From positions 563,501 to 627,500 of the forward strand of contig NC_007722.1 in the NCBI RefSeq assembly GCF_000013005.1: a stretch of 64,000 nt of DNA, read 5' to 3'. A program made the translations under genes and the position numbers. Shown piece after piece: positions 54,789 through 63,330 of the stretch. This DNA comes from Erythrobacter litoralis HTCC2594 (GTDB taxonomy: Bacteria > Pseudomonadota > Alphaproteobacteria > Sphingomonadales > Sphingomonadaceae). How positions within the stretch are numbered: the stretch's first letter is position 1; every line of letters begins with the position of its first letter. Below the pieces are notes generated by a model, which ran no database searches, was not told where the DNA came from, and saw only the letters and a list, made by a program, of their open reading frames with translations.

Positions 54789-57539
54789 ATGCCCGCTATC
54801 CCCCTTCCAGCGCTGCATGCGAGCCATGCCGGGACGTGGCTGCGCGAGGCCAATCGCGATACGCAATCCTGCTCGAAGGGCGAGGCGATCAATGCAGCGG
54901 CGGACACGCCGGTGCTCATGCTCAACGCGCCTTTGGTGGCGACGCGGCTGGGCTATCCCGACCTGTCGGGGCTCGACCTGCTCGAGCTTTTCGCCTTCGT
55001 CCATCCGGCCAAATTCTGCGTGCCGACGCCCAAGGGGCTGGCCCATGCGCTCGACCTCGAGGAACCAGCGGGCGACGATGCCGTCCCCGAATTGCTGCAA
55101 AGAGCGGCGGGCAAGCTGCTGGAAACCTGCGAAAGTTCCGAATGGGCCGAGCGCGAAGGCGCGTGGAGCGTGCTGCAATCGCTCGCCCGATTGCGCTGGC
55201 CGTGGGCGGGGGTGCTCGCGCCGCACGTGGCCAAGCCGGAGCGCGCGGAAAAATGGCTGTTCAGCCGCCTGCCCGAATGGGAGGAGGTGCCCGAGCGCCC
55301 GCAGCCCGCACAGGTCAATCTGGCCGAAGCCGAAGTCGAGGCTCAGCTCGCACGACTCACCGGCGAAGGCGCGGAAAAGCGCGACGGCCAGCGCGCCTAT
55401 GCAAAAGATGTCGGCGGCGTGTTCGCCCCAAGGGAGAAGCGCAAGCAGCCGCATGTCCTGCTCGCGCAGGCGGGCACCGGGATCGGCAAGACGCTGGGCT
55501 ATCTCGCGCCTGCTTCGCTGTGGGCGGACAAGGCGCAGGGCACCGTCTGGGTCAGCACCTATACCAAGAATCTGCAGCGGCAACTGCGGGGCGAGAGCCG
55601 CCGCGCCTGGCCTTCGCGCCGCGCAGACGGTTCGCGCCCGGTCGTCGTGCGCAAGGGGCGCGAGAACTATCTCTGCCTGCTGAACCTGGAAGACGCGCTG
55701 CAGGGCGGCTTCGCAGGTCGCCCGGCGGTGCTGGCGCAGCTTGTCGCGCGCTGGGCCGCTTACAGCGCCGATGGCGACATGATCGGCGGGGACCTGCCCG
55801 GCTGGCTCGGCACGCTGTTCCGCAAGCGCGGGATCACGGCGCTGACCGACCAGCGCGGCGAATGCATCTATGCTGGCTGCCCGCATTACCGCAAATGCTT
55901 CATCGAGCGCGCGACGCGGGCCAGCGCGCAGGCCGATCTGGTCATCGCCAATCACGCGCTGGTGATGATCAACGCCGCCCGCGGTCGCCACCACGGCCAG
56001 CCGCCGACGCGCATCCTGTTCGACGAAGGCCACCATGTCTTCGATGCCGCCGACAGCACCTTCGCCGCCGCGCTGACCGGGCAGGAGGCGATCGAGCTAC
56101 GGCGCTGGATCATCGGCCCGGAAAAAGGCAATCGCGGACGGAGACGAGGTCTCGCCGCGCGGTTGGCGGACGTGGCCAGTTACGATGACGCGGGCGGCGA
56201 AGCGGTCGAGGCTGCGGTCGAGGCGGCGCAGAACCTGCCGTCCGACGGCTGGATCGCGCGGCTCGTCGAAGGCACGCCCTTCGGCCCGGTCGAAGCGCTG
56301 CTGGGGCAGGTCCGCGCGCTCACCTATGCCCGCGACGAGAGCGGGGCGCAGGACGCGGGCTACGGGATCGAAACCGAAGTCGCCTCGCTGCCGGGGCCAT
56401 TGATCGAAGCGGCGCAGGATGCGCAGGTCGCGCTCGCCGCCATTCGCAGCCCGCTGATGACGCTCGGCGGGCGGCTGGAGGCAGTGCTGGAGGACGCGCC
56501 CGACTGGCTCGACGGGCAGGGCCGGGCGCGGATAGAAGGCGCGCGGCATTCGCTGCGCTGGCGGATCGATTTGCTGGCGGCGTGGGAATCGCTGCTCGCG
56601 CGGCTGGGCGGCCCGGCTGACCCGGATTTCGTCGACTGGTTTGCGGTCGACCGCAACGAAGCGCGCGAATTCGATATCGGCATTCATCGCCACTGGCTCG
56701 ATCCGATGAAACCCTTTGCGCATGTCGTGCTGGAGCCTGCGCATGGTGTCATGCTGACCAGCGCGACGCTGACCGATCGCGGCGAGACGGGGGAGGACTG
56801 GCAGGGTGCCATCGCCGCCAGCGGCGCGCCGCATATCGAACTGCAACCCAAGACCAGCAGCGCGCAAAGCCCGTTCGATTATGCCAGCCGCGCCGAAGTG
56901 CTGATCGTCACCGATATCAAGCGTGGCGATCTCGCAGCACTGGCGGGCGGCTACGCGCGTATCGTCGAGGCGGCGGGGGGCGGCGTGCTCGGACTGTTCA
57001 CCGCGATCAAGCGATTGCGCGCGGTCTATGGCCGCATCGCCGACCGGCTCGCGCGCGCCGGGCTGCCGCTCTATGCGCAGCACGTCGATCCGATCGATAC
57101 GGGCACGCTGACCGACATTTTCCGCGACGATCGCAAGGCCAGCCTGCTCGGCACCGATGCGTTGCGCGACGGGGTCGATGTGCCGGGGGAATCACTGCGC
57201 TGCGTGGTGCTGGAAGCGGTGCCATGGCCGCGCCCCACGATCCTCCACCGCGCCCGCCGTGCAGCCAATGGCGGCGGGGCCTATGACGACCGCCTGATCC
57301 GCGCGCGGCTGGCGCAGGCATTCGGGCGGTTGATCCGCAGCCGCGAGGACGCCGGACATTTCATCGTCCTGTCCTCCGCTTTCCCGAGCCGCTTGCTCAG
57401 TGCCTTCCCGCCCGGCACGCCGGTCACGCGGCTGACGCTCGATGGAGCGCTGGAACGGGTTGCGGCGGGGCCGCCAAACGCCGATAGGGCTAAGGAAGTC
57501 GCAGGCACACTGCCGCGAGAGGAAACGCCGGATATATGA
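54789..57539 (+). CDS. DinG/XPD-family ATP-dependent DNA helicase
   Basis: A 916-residue superfamily 2 helicase with an iron-sulfur domain. After an unrecognised N-terminal 200 residues come Walker A AGTGIGKT (228-235), four cysteines spaced as in XPD/DinG (Cys296, Cys359, Cys364, Cys370) and the DEGH box (412-415). C-terminal motifs LTSATL and DALRDGVDVPGESLRCVV with QAFGRLIRSREDAG are intact. It probably unwinds 5'-tailed DNA or R-loops. It is longer than E. coli DinG (716). Confidence 0.9.
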   Translation: MPAIPLPALHASHAGTWLREANRDTQSCSKGEAINAAADTPVLMLNAPLVATRLGYPDLSGLDLLELFAFVHPAKFCVPTPKGLAHALDLEEPAGDDAVPELLQRAAGKLLETCESSEWAEREGAWSVLQSLARLRWPWAGVLAPHVAKPERAEKWLFSRLPEWEEVPERPQPAQVNLAEAEVEAQLARLTGEGAEKRDGQRAYAKDVGGVFAPREKRKQPHVLLAQAGTGIGKTLGYLAPASLWADKAQGTVWVSTYTKNLQRQLRGESRRAWPSRRADGSRPVVVRKGRENYLCLLNLEDALQGGFAGRPAVLAQLVARWAAYSADGDMIGGDLPGWLGTLFRKRGITALTDQRGECIYAGCPHYRKCFIERATRASAQADLVIANHALVMINAARGRHHGQPPTRILFDEGHHVFDAADSTFAAALTGQEAIELRRWIIGPEKGNRGRRRGLAARLADVASYDDAGGEAVEAAVEAAQNLPSDGWIARLVEGTPFGPVEALLGQVRALTYARDESGAQDAGYGIETEVASLPGPLIEAAQDAQVALAAIRSPLMTLGGRLEAVLEDAPDWLDGQGRARIEGARHSLRWRIDLLAAWESLLARLGGPADPDFVDWFAVDRNEAREFDIGIHRHWLDPMKPFAHVVLEPAHGVMLTSATLTDRGETGEDWQGAIAASGAPHIELQPKTSSAQSPFDYASRAEVLIVTDIKRGDLAALAGGYARIVEAAGGGVLGLFTAIKRLRAVYGRIADRLARAGLPLYAQHVDPIDTGTLTDIFRDDRKASLLGTDALRDGVDVPGESLRCVVLEAVPWPRPTILHRARRAANGGGAYDDRLIRARLAQAFGRLIRSREDAGHFIVLSSAFPSRLLSAFPPGTPVTRLTLDGALERVAAGPPNADRAKEVAGTLPREETPDI

Positions 57540-57549
57540 AAACGCGCCT

Positions 57550-58077
57550 ATGAAAACCTTGGGCCTGCTGCGCCACGCCAAGTCGGACTGGGACGATATG
57601 TCCAAGCGCGATTTCGACCGCGGGCTCAACGCGCGCGGGCGGCGCGGGGCGGCGCTGATGGGCGCGCATATCCGCGAGGGCGAGCAGTCTTGGGACGTGG
57701 TGCTCGCGAGCCCCGCCGAACGGGTGAAGCGCACGCTCGAATCGGCCGAGCTTGGCGTCTCGCCGCAGTTCGACCAGCGGCTCTATCTCTCCAGCGCGGA
57801 GACGATGATCGACGTCGTCCAGGAAAAGGCCGGGGATGCCGACAGCGTCCTGATCGTCGCGCATAATCCCGGCATGCAGGAAATGCTGCTCAAGCTGATC
57901 GCGCCGAGCAATGAGAACGCGCTGTTCGACGAAGCGAGTGTCAAGTTCCCGACCGCGGCCTATGCGGTGATCGAACTCGATATCGAAAGCTGGAAAGAGC
58001 TAGGCGGCGAAGACGGCACGCTCACGCTTTTCACCCGCCCACGCGATCTCGATGCGGAGCTGGGGCCGGAGCACTAG
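57550..58077 (+). CDS. SixA-like histidine phosphatase
   Basis: A 175-residue histidine phosphatase superfamily protein with the RHA version of the RHG motif (LLRHAKSDW, Arg8-His9), ASPAERVKRTLESA for the second arginine, and VAHNPGM for the second histidine. Related SixA dephosphorylates histidine phosphotransfer proteins. The start is the ATG at 57550, 10 bp after the helicase stop, so probably cotranscribed. Confidence 0.88.
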   Translation: MKTLGLLRHAKSDWDDMSKRDFDRGLNARGRRGAALMGAHIREGEQSWDVVLASPAERVKRTLESAELGVSPQFDQRLYLSSAETMIDVVQEKAGDADSVLIVAHNPGMQEMLLKLIAPSNENALFDEASVKFPTAAYAVIELDIESWKELGGEDGTLTLFTRPRDLDAELGPEH

Positions 58078-58084
58078 CCGCCAG

Positions 58085-58633
58085 CTATTGGTAGACGACC
58101 GTCAGCTCGAAATCGCCTGAGTAAATCCCCGGTGCCTGGTCGGGAGCGGCATTGAGCCGCCCGCCGAAGCCAATGGTCATGCTGCCGCTGCGCGGGATGC
58201 GGAAGGTGCGCGGCAGGCTGCGCTGGCCGCCATTGTTGCGGCTGGCGCGCAGTCGATCGACGGTGATGGTCGCTCCCGGACCGCTCAGAGAAATGACGGG
58301 GCCAGCGACCGACAGGTTCACCTGCGTGCGCGGCTCGCCGACGACCGTGAAGGTCGCCCGGTCGCCGCGCGTGCCGATCAGGGTCGCATTGGCATTAGCG
58401 CTTCGATTGCCGTTGCTGGAGTTGATACGCACGCGGGCGATGCCTGTGCCATTGGGGATGATCTGCCCGAAGTCGAGATCGCGAACCTTGGTGATGCTCA
58501 ACGGTTCGGCGATAGCGACGCTCGCGCTTCCTTGCGTGCTGGCATCTTGGGCAAGCGCGGGCGCGGCCGACATCGCGGTCGCCAGGACGAGCCCCATGCC
58601 GCTGCTCGGAAAGGATGGTGTGCGTAATTGCAT
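58085..58633 (-). CDS. DUF4402 exported protein (first of tandem pair)
   Basis: A 182-residue protein with a signal peptide ending ALAQD and a DUF4402 domain: repeated beta strands including LDFGQIIP, RATFTVVGEP and GIYSGDFELTVVY. The fold is fimbrial-subunit-like. Its neighbour at 58734-59282 is a paralogue of identical length. No chaperone-usher genes are in the window, so assembly partners, if any, are elsewhere. It is probably periplasmic or surface located. Confidence 0.86.
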   Translation of the reverse strand: MQLRTPSFPSSGMGLVLATAMSAAPALAQDASTQGSASVAIAEPLSITKVRDLDFGQIIPNGTGIARVRINSSNGNRSANANATLIGTRGDRATFTVVGEPRTQVNLSVAGPVISLSGPGATITVDRLRASRNNGGQRSLPRTFRIPRSGSMTIGFGGRLNAAPDQAPGIYSGDFELTVVYQ

Positions 58634-58733
58634 CCGGGCGCTATGCCGCAGATCATTTGCTTTTTCGGTGAGTAATCGTGGTTAACGCCGCGTTGACCTT
58701 TTAAAAGGGGCGCGCCCCCAAATCGATGCAGCG

Positions 58734-59282
58734 TCAGTTGTGAACGGCGATAACCGTGAAATTGCCGGAATAGACGCCGCGCGCCTGTGTCGGAGAAGCG
58801 GTGAGGCGGCCGCCCACGCCCAGTTCCATCGTACCGCTGAGGGGGACGACAAAGCTGCTGGCGAACAATTGTTGCGGCCCGCCATTGGCGCTGACGCGGA
58901 GCCGGTCGACCGTCATGGTCAGGCCCGGGCCGCTCAGGAAGATCACCGGCCCTGCGACCAGGACCTGGAAGGTGCTGAGCGGTTCGCCGACTACGGTAAA
59001 GGTCGCGCGATCACCCTGCGCGCCGTGCAGCGTCATGTTGGCATTGGCGCTGCGGGCCCCGTTGCGCGCATTGATGGTCGCGACCGCAACACCGCCGCCT
59101 GTCGGGATGAGCTGCCCGAAATCGAGGCCCTGCGTGTTGGTGATCTGCAGCGGCGACGCAATCGTCACATTGGCGCTGCCGAGCGCATCGTCGCTGTTGG
59201 CCTGCGCCGGCATGGCAAAACCCATGGCGAGGATCAGGACCAGTGCGCTGCGGCGCAAAAGGGATGCGATGCGGTTTTTCAC
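58734..59282 (-). CDS. DUF4402 exported protein (second of tandem pair)
   Basis: A 182-residue paralogue of the neighbouring gene. Signal peptide ends PAQANS, then SANVTIASPLQITNTQGLDFGQLIP, RATFTVVGEPLSTFQ and GVYSGNFTVIAVHN. The two mature proteins share the same strand order and many identical segments, showing a local duplication. The start is a GTG at 59282. The 100-bp gap to the first copy means they may share a transcript. Confidence 0.86.
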   Translation of the reverse strand: MKNRIASLLRRSALVLILAMGFAMPAQANSDDALGSANVTIASPLQITNTQGLDFGQLIPTGGGVAVATINARNGARSANANMTLHGAQGDRATFTVVGEPLSTFQVLVAGPVIFLSGPGLTMTVDRLRVSANGGPQQLFASSFVVPLSGTMELGVGGRLTASPTQARGVYSGNFTVIAVHN

Positions 59283-59427
59283 GGCGCTTCTTTGCGCGAC
59301 TAGTGCTGCAAGAGTGGTGACGAGCTTTGGTTAAAACGGGCGAAACGCCTGTCGTTTTCATCCTATTTGCCGAGAAAAGCGCCCGGTTGCAGGGAATTGG
59401 TAAGGAAAACCTGCGGATTGCGCGTAG

Positions 59428-59871
59428 TTAAGGATCGAGCACGTGGCGCGGCCCCGCGCCCTCGGCGGCCAGCGCATCGTCCGGATTGTAGAGCGCGCAG
59501 TGCTTCAGGCTCAGGCAGCCGCAGCCGATGCACCCGTCGAGCCGGTCGCGGGCCCGCTCCAGTTCCGCAATGCGCGCATCGAGCTGGCCGCGGATGGCGG
59601 TGCTGATCCGCTTCCAGTCGCGCGCGGTCGGATTGCGACCCTGCGGCAGGCGCGCGAGCTGGTCTTCGATCTCGGCCAGCGACAAGCCCAGCCGCTGGGC
59701 GATCAGGATAAAACTTAGTCGCCGGATGTCGCCGCGCAGGAAGCGGCGCTGGTTGCCGCCGGTACGCAGCGCTTCGACCAGGCCCTTGTCCTCGTAATAG
59801 CGGATCGCGGATACCGAGAGGCCGGTCCGCCGCGCAAGTTCGCCGATGGGCAGAAGATCGTTCGCTTTCAT
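59428..59871 (-). CDS. soxR: Redox-sensitive transcriptional activator SoxR
   Basis: A 147-residue MerR-family regulator. The HTH LLPIGELARRTGLSVSAIRYYEDKG (6-30) is followed by the dimer helix and the [2Fe-2S] site CIGCGCLSLKHC (Cys114, Cys117, Cys119, Cys125), spaced as in E. coli SoxR. In non-enteric bacteria SoxR senses redox-cycling compounds and activates transporters or modifying enzymes directly. It is divergent from a VOC gene with a SoxR box between them. Confidence 0.95.
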   Translation of the reverse strand: MKANDLLPIGELARRTGLSVSAIRYYEDKGLVEALRTGGNQRRFLRGDIRRLSFILIAQRLGLSLAEIEDQLARLPQGRNPTARDWKRISTAIRGQLDARIAELERARDRLDGCIGCGCLSLKHCALYNPDDALAAEGAGPRHVLDP

Positions 59872-59898
59872 CGATCAGACCGATAGGGAAAATCGGGC

Positions 59899-59929
59899 TT
59901 GACCTCAAGTCAGCTTGAGGTTGCATCAC
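59899..59929 (+). promoter_or_regulatory. SoxR-box promoter between soxR and the VOC gene
   Basis: CCTCAAGTCAGCTTGAGG (59903-59920) is an 18-bp inverted repeat matching the SoxR operator consensus. TTGACC (59899-59904) and CATCAC (59924-59929) give -35 and -10 positions with a 19-bp spacer, the lengthened spacer that MerR-type activators require. It reads towards the VOC gene; autoregulation of soxR is also possible. Confidence 0.88.
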
Positions 59930-60014
59930 TGTGGGCGTTGCATGGCAGGAGCGCGGGTCGGTTGCGATCCGGTCCTGCCGCAAACGAAAGGCACATCCGG
60001 ACAGGAGAACGACA

Positions 60015-60386
60015 ATGCCCACAGGAACTCTCGAACACGCCAATGTCACCGTCAGCGATCCCGACCGGTCCTCGCAATTGATGCAGGACCTGTGCGGCTG
60101 GCACGAACGCTGGCGCGGCAAATCGCAATTCGGCGGCAATACGATCCATGTCGGCGACGATGCGCATTACATCGCCTTCTACACCTCAGGCGCAGTGGCC
60201 GAGCGCTATGCGAAGGGCCAGCCGCTCAATCACCTGGCTGTAGTGGTCGACGATCTCGACGGGGCGGAGAAAGTGGTCGCCGATGCCGGCCTCGAACCCT
60301 TCGGCCACGACGATTATGACCCGGGGCGGCGGTTCTATTTCTTCGACTGGGACGGGATCGAGTTCGAGGTGGTGAGTTACCGGTAG
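60015..60386 (+). CDS. VOC family protein, probable SoxR target
   Basis: A 123-residue single VOC domain (LEHANVTVSDPDRSSQLMQD, HLAVVVDDLDGAEKVVADAG, RRFYFFDWDGIEFEVVSY). His and Glu residues at the usual metal positions (His8, His of NHLAVV, Glu of FEVVSY) suggest a metal-dependent lyase or a resistance protein of the glyoxalase/bleomycin type. It is preceded by CAGGAGAAC, a good ribosome site, and by a SoxR box, so it is likely induced by redox-active compounds. Confidence 0.88.
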   Translation: MPTGTLEHANVTVSDPDRSSQLMQDLCGWHERWRGKSQFGGNTIHVGDDAHYIAFYTSGAVAERYAKGQPLNHLAVVVDDLDGAEKVVADAGLEPFGHDDYDPGRRFYFFDWDGIEFEVVSYR

Positions 60387-60556
60387 CGGACAAAGCACGA
60401 GCGTGCACATGTCCGTCTTCGACCCGAGAAGCGATTACGAAGACAACTATCACTCAGCGCATGCCGTCGTCGGTTCATGAGCATTCGGTGAACCCACAAA
60501 GGGTATCCGATGCGCGGCTATACCCCCCCCGCGCAAGCACCGTTTAACGGGTGCGA

Positions 60557-61357
60557 TCAAATCAAGTCTGCGACCCAAACGATTGCAATCGCAGCGGGCA
60601 AGAAAAGGGCTTGCGCGAGCAGTGTCCCACCGAGGCGACTAAGCGAGATCCAAGCTACTGCGCGGCGGAAGCTCGGTTCCGATTGCTTGCCATCGACAAC
60701 ATCATCGGTGAGAACCGAAAGGTGCGGGTCGATGAAAAGAAATAACAAGATGGTCGCAAATCCGTTGACGACGGCCGACAGTTGCGAAGCCGTCACCCGG
60801 TATTCGGGATTGAGGTAGCCCGCGTAGATCGCGGCAAATACGCCGACCACGAGCAAGGCTTGCGCCACGCCATTGGCCGCCAGGATGCCCCACGTTAGCT
60901 CTCGCGGTTTTTCCTTTCCGACAGATGCTCGAGCCGGCATGGAGAGCGAAGTTCGCAGAATGCGCAAACCACCCGGCGAAACTCCTCTCAAAAGTGTCTT
61001 TGCCAATGATTGCCTCGGCTGCACCGCCTCGATGGCACGCACGAATACACGTTGTGCCGTGGGGACCATGACAAGCCCCGCCAGTACGCCGATGAATGCC
61101 GACAAGAGGATCAGCCTGAAGTCTGATTCAAGGTTCGTTGCAATCCGGCCGGTGAGACTGTTCTCGACGCGCTTGGCGACCAAGGGCGCCAAGAAGCCGT
61201 TCGATAACCTCGATACAAGGAGCAGCACATTGAACAAGGCGAAGCTCATCGCGATCCGCCCGGTTCGTACGCCAGCAATGCGTGCCGCGTAGGCTAGTGC
61301 GCCAATAAGATTGATAACGAAAGCGAGGCATAGCACCGCAGTCAGATTGGTATCCAT
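60557..61357 (-). CDS. amj: Amj family lipid II flippase
   Basis: A 266-residue membrane protein with about six helices. The N-terminus VLCLAFVINLIGALAYAARI, AGVRTGRIAMSFALFNVLLL and LSNGFLAPLVAKRVE match the Amj family (formerly DUF2837), first shown in Bacillus subtilis as an alternative lipid II flippase to MurJ. It would move lipid-linked peptidoglycan precursor across the inner membrane. Base composition is lower in GC than the flanks. It is followed by a TSUP gene 45 bp upstream on the same strand. Confidence 0.82.
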   Translation of the reverse strand: MDTNLTAVLCLAFVINLIGALAYAARIAGVRTGRIAMSFALFNVLLLVSRLSNGFLAPLVAKRVENSLTGRIATNLESDFRLILLSAFIGVLAGLVMVPTAQRVFVRAIEAVQPRQSLAKTLLRGVSPGGLRILRTSLSMPARASVGKEKPRELTWGILAANGVAQALLVVGVFAAIYAGYLNPEYRVTASQLSAVVNGFATILLFLFIDPHLSVLTDDVVDGKQSEPSFRRAVAWISLSRLGGTLLAQALFLPAAIAIVWVADLI

Positions 61358-61402
61358 AAATGCCCCATAGTGATGTCTTCCAAAAGGGCAGTCACAATCC
61401 GG

Positions 61403-62179
61403 TCAAAGGATCCATGATCTGGCGACAGTGAAAAGACTGGTAGCCGTCAACACCGTTGCGACCATGAAAAGTAGCAACCTTGCATTGATCCGGCTTGTCA
61501 GAATTGCCCCGATCGGCGCTGCTGCGACGCCACCTATGATCAGACCGATGACGGCGTGGCTGAATGCCGAAACGCCCAGCGTAGCCAGAAAGGTTATCGA
61601 TACGGCCAGGGTCAAAAGGAATTCAGCCGAATTGACAGTGCCGATCGTCGTGCGAGGATCACCGCCCTGCACCAGCAGGTTCGAGGTCACGACAGGGCCC
61701 CAACCACCGCCGCCGGCGCTGTCGAGAAACCCACCGATAAATGCGAGCGGTCTGGTGAAACGCGGATCCTGAAATCGCGGCCAGCGCCCGAAAAAGATCG
61801 CCTTGTAGAAAAGGAAGACACCGATCGCAGCGAGGTAGAGCATGACCACCGGCTTCGCTGCCGAAGCATCCACGTTGGACAGGACATACGCACCCAGCAC
61901 GCCAGCGATGACGCCAGCAGGAACAAGGCGCCAGAAAAGCGGCCAGTTGATGTTCTTTCGCCACAAATGGCTCGCGCCGGAAGTGCCGGTCGTGAACACC
62001 TCCACGAGATGGACGCTCGCCGAAGCAGTTGCTGGTGGGACACCCAAAGCGCTGACCAACATGGTCTGAGTGATGACCCCGAATGCCATGCCGAGCGCAC
62101 CATCGATGATCTGCGCAGCGAACCCAACGAGAATAAAGGGGAGCAAGTCTGCCGCTAGCGGCGCAATCGCATCGAACAT
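61403..62179 (-). CDS. TSUP (TauE/SafE) family permease
   Basis: A 258-residue permease with about eight helices. The duplicated glycine-rich motifs GFAAQIIDGALGMAFGVITQT and GGFLDSAGGGGWGPVVTSNLL are the TSUP signature, a family moving sulfite, sulfoacetate or other organosulfur anions. It precedes amj by 45 bp on the same strand, so both probably share a transcript. GC content is lower than in the flanking genes. Confidence 0.9.
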   Translation of the reverse strand: MFDAIAPLAADLLPFILVGFAAQIIDGALGMAFGVITQTMLVSALGVPPATASASVHLVEVFTTGTSGASHLWRKNINWPLFWRLVPAGVIAGVLGAYVLSNVDASAAKPVVMLYLAAIGVFLFYKAIFFGRWPRFQDPRFTRPLAFIGGFLDSAGGGGWGPVVTSNLLVQGGDPRTTIGTVNSAEFLLTLAVSITFLATLGVSAFSHAVIGLIIGGVAAAPIGAILTSRINARLLLFMVATVLTATSLFTVARSWIL

Positions 62180-62495
62180 AGACGTAAACCTATGAAGGAC
62201 ACGAAACGCCCGAAAGCGTGTCTATGTCAGCCGGAACCAACCGGATGAGCGGCATTTAGACGGCGATGGTGCGCCGCACAATACAATTCGCTTTGCAAGC
62301 GACGGCTATGGACGATGGTTCTGAAACCGGCAACGAAGACGGCACGCGCACTGCGGATTTGCGGGCTGTGCTCCCATAACCCGTTTCAAGTGAGTCTCTA
62401 GCTCAACCGGGGGCTCCGCACCTGATCGCCGACGCCTCGCGTTCATTTTACCGCAAAACTTTCCTACACGGCGATAATCTGCCTTATCCTCCCGG
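62180..62495. other. 316-bp intergenic region between TSUP and HTH genes
   Basis: This is the longest gap in the window and lies at the boundary of the less GC-rich amj-TSUP segment. I see no tRNA, no strong hairpin and no convincing open frame. A short frame on the minus strand (62306-62599) has atypical composition and no recognisable motif. The region must hold the divergent promoters for both flanking genes, but I cannot assign -35/-10 boxes with confidence. Confidence 0.5.
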
Positions 62496-63143
62496 ATGAG
62501 CAAACATCCCGATCCCCATTCGTTCGACCCTGCCGGTGACACCGCCGGGGACGCTTCTCCCAACCTCTCGTCGCTGGAATTGACGCCCGCGCATGCCAAG
62601 GGGTGGACGCCGCGGCGGCAGGCGGTGTTCCTGCGTGAACTGGCGGCGACGCATAATGTCTCGGCCGCCGCGCGTGCGGTCGGGATGAGCCGCCAGTCGG
62701 CCTATCGCGTGCGCGCGCGGTTGCAGGGCCAGCCATTCGACTTGGCGTGGCAGGCGGCCTTCCGCACCCGCTTCGATGCGCTGGCGGAAAAGGCGCTGCA
62801 GCTCGCCATGGAAGGCACCGAGGTGCCGCATTTTCACCAAGGCGAGTTGATCCATACGTCGCGTCGCCACGACACGCGCCTGATGCTGGGGTTGCTTGCC
62901 CTCAAGGACAGGCTGCGGCGCTCGCCGCCTTCGAGCCGCGAACCGGCCTTTGCCTATGACGGTGACGATCTTGGCGAACTGATCGCAAGGGTGGAAGAGG
63001 GGCCCGAGCGCTGGCGCGATGGGCTCGACGAGGAATATGCGGCGAAGCGCGAGCGGGCACCGCGCGAGGGCGAGGAGGAGAACGAATTTCTCCTCGAAGT
63101 GGTCGATTACGAAGAAGAATTCGGAAGCGGAGGGGAGCCCTGA
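62496..63143 (+). CDS. HTH-domain protein upstream of lysK, unknown function
   Basis: A 215-residue protein with a central helix-turn-helix: WTPRRQAVFLRELAATHNVSAAARAVGMSRQSAYRVR (about 37-73), followed by a second helical segment LAEKALQLAMEG and an acidic C-terminal third ending VVDYEEEFGSGGEP. The HTH resembles the DNA-binding part of phage terminase small subunits and recombination-directing proteins rather than a sigma factor. I have seen similar genes beside lysK in sphingomonads. Function unknown. Confidence 0.68.
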   Translation: MSKHPDPHSFDPAGDTAGDASPNLSSLELTPAHAKGWTPRRQAVFLRELAATHNVSAAARAVGMSRQSAYRVRARLQGQPFDLAWQAAFRTRFDALAEKALQLAMEGTEVPHFHQGELIHTSRRHDTRLMLGLLALKDRLRRSPPSSREPAFAYDGDDLGELIARVEEGPERWRDGLDEEYAAKRERAPREGEEENEFLLEVVDYEEEFGSGGEP

Positions 63144-63238
63144 CGCGCGCCTCGAGGGAGAAAGCGAAAAGCGATGTGTCACCTGTAAACCACATGGGGT
63201 TTCGGAAAGGAATTCAGGTGTTTGGTAATAATCCAACA

Positions 63239-63266
63239 GGGTGACAGGGTGTAACCTGTGTCACCC
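63239..63266. promoter_or_regulatory. Palindrome upstream of lysK
   Basis: GGGTGACA (63239-63246) and TGTCACCC (63259-63266) form a perfect 8-bp inverted repeat with a 12-nt centre containing GGTGTAACC. A related GTGTCACCTGT occurs at about 63175. It lies about 65 bp before the lysK start and could be an operator or an RNA hairpin in the leader. Confidence 0.5.
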
Positions 63267-63330
63267 GGCCGGGCACCGCCACCGCCGTTTCGCACTTGCA
63301 ACACTTGCAAGGCTCACGCAAAGGCGGCCC

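Noticed and set aside
54647-56188. A 513-codon plus-strand frame overlapping the family C repeat and the helicase gene
   Set aside because: Arg/Ala/Gly-rich shadow of the helicase gene, which has all helicase motifs in its own frame.
60387-60556. Possible small gene between the VOC gene and amj, including a run of C near 60525
   Set aside because: No frame has a plausible start and ribosome site; only a weak GTCTTCG/CGAAGAC inverted pair is visible.
62306-62599. A 97-codon minus-strand frame upstream of the HTH gene
   Set aside because: It overlaps the start of the HTH gene, has no recognisable motif and no good ribosome site.
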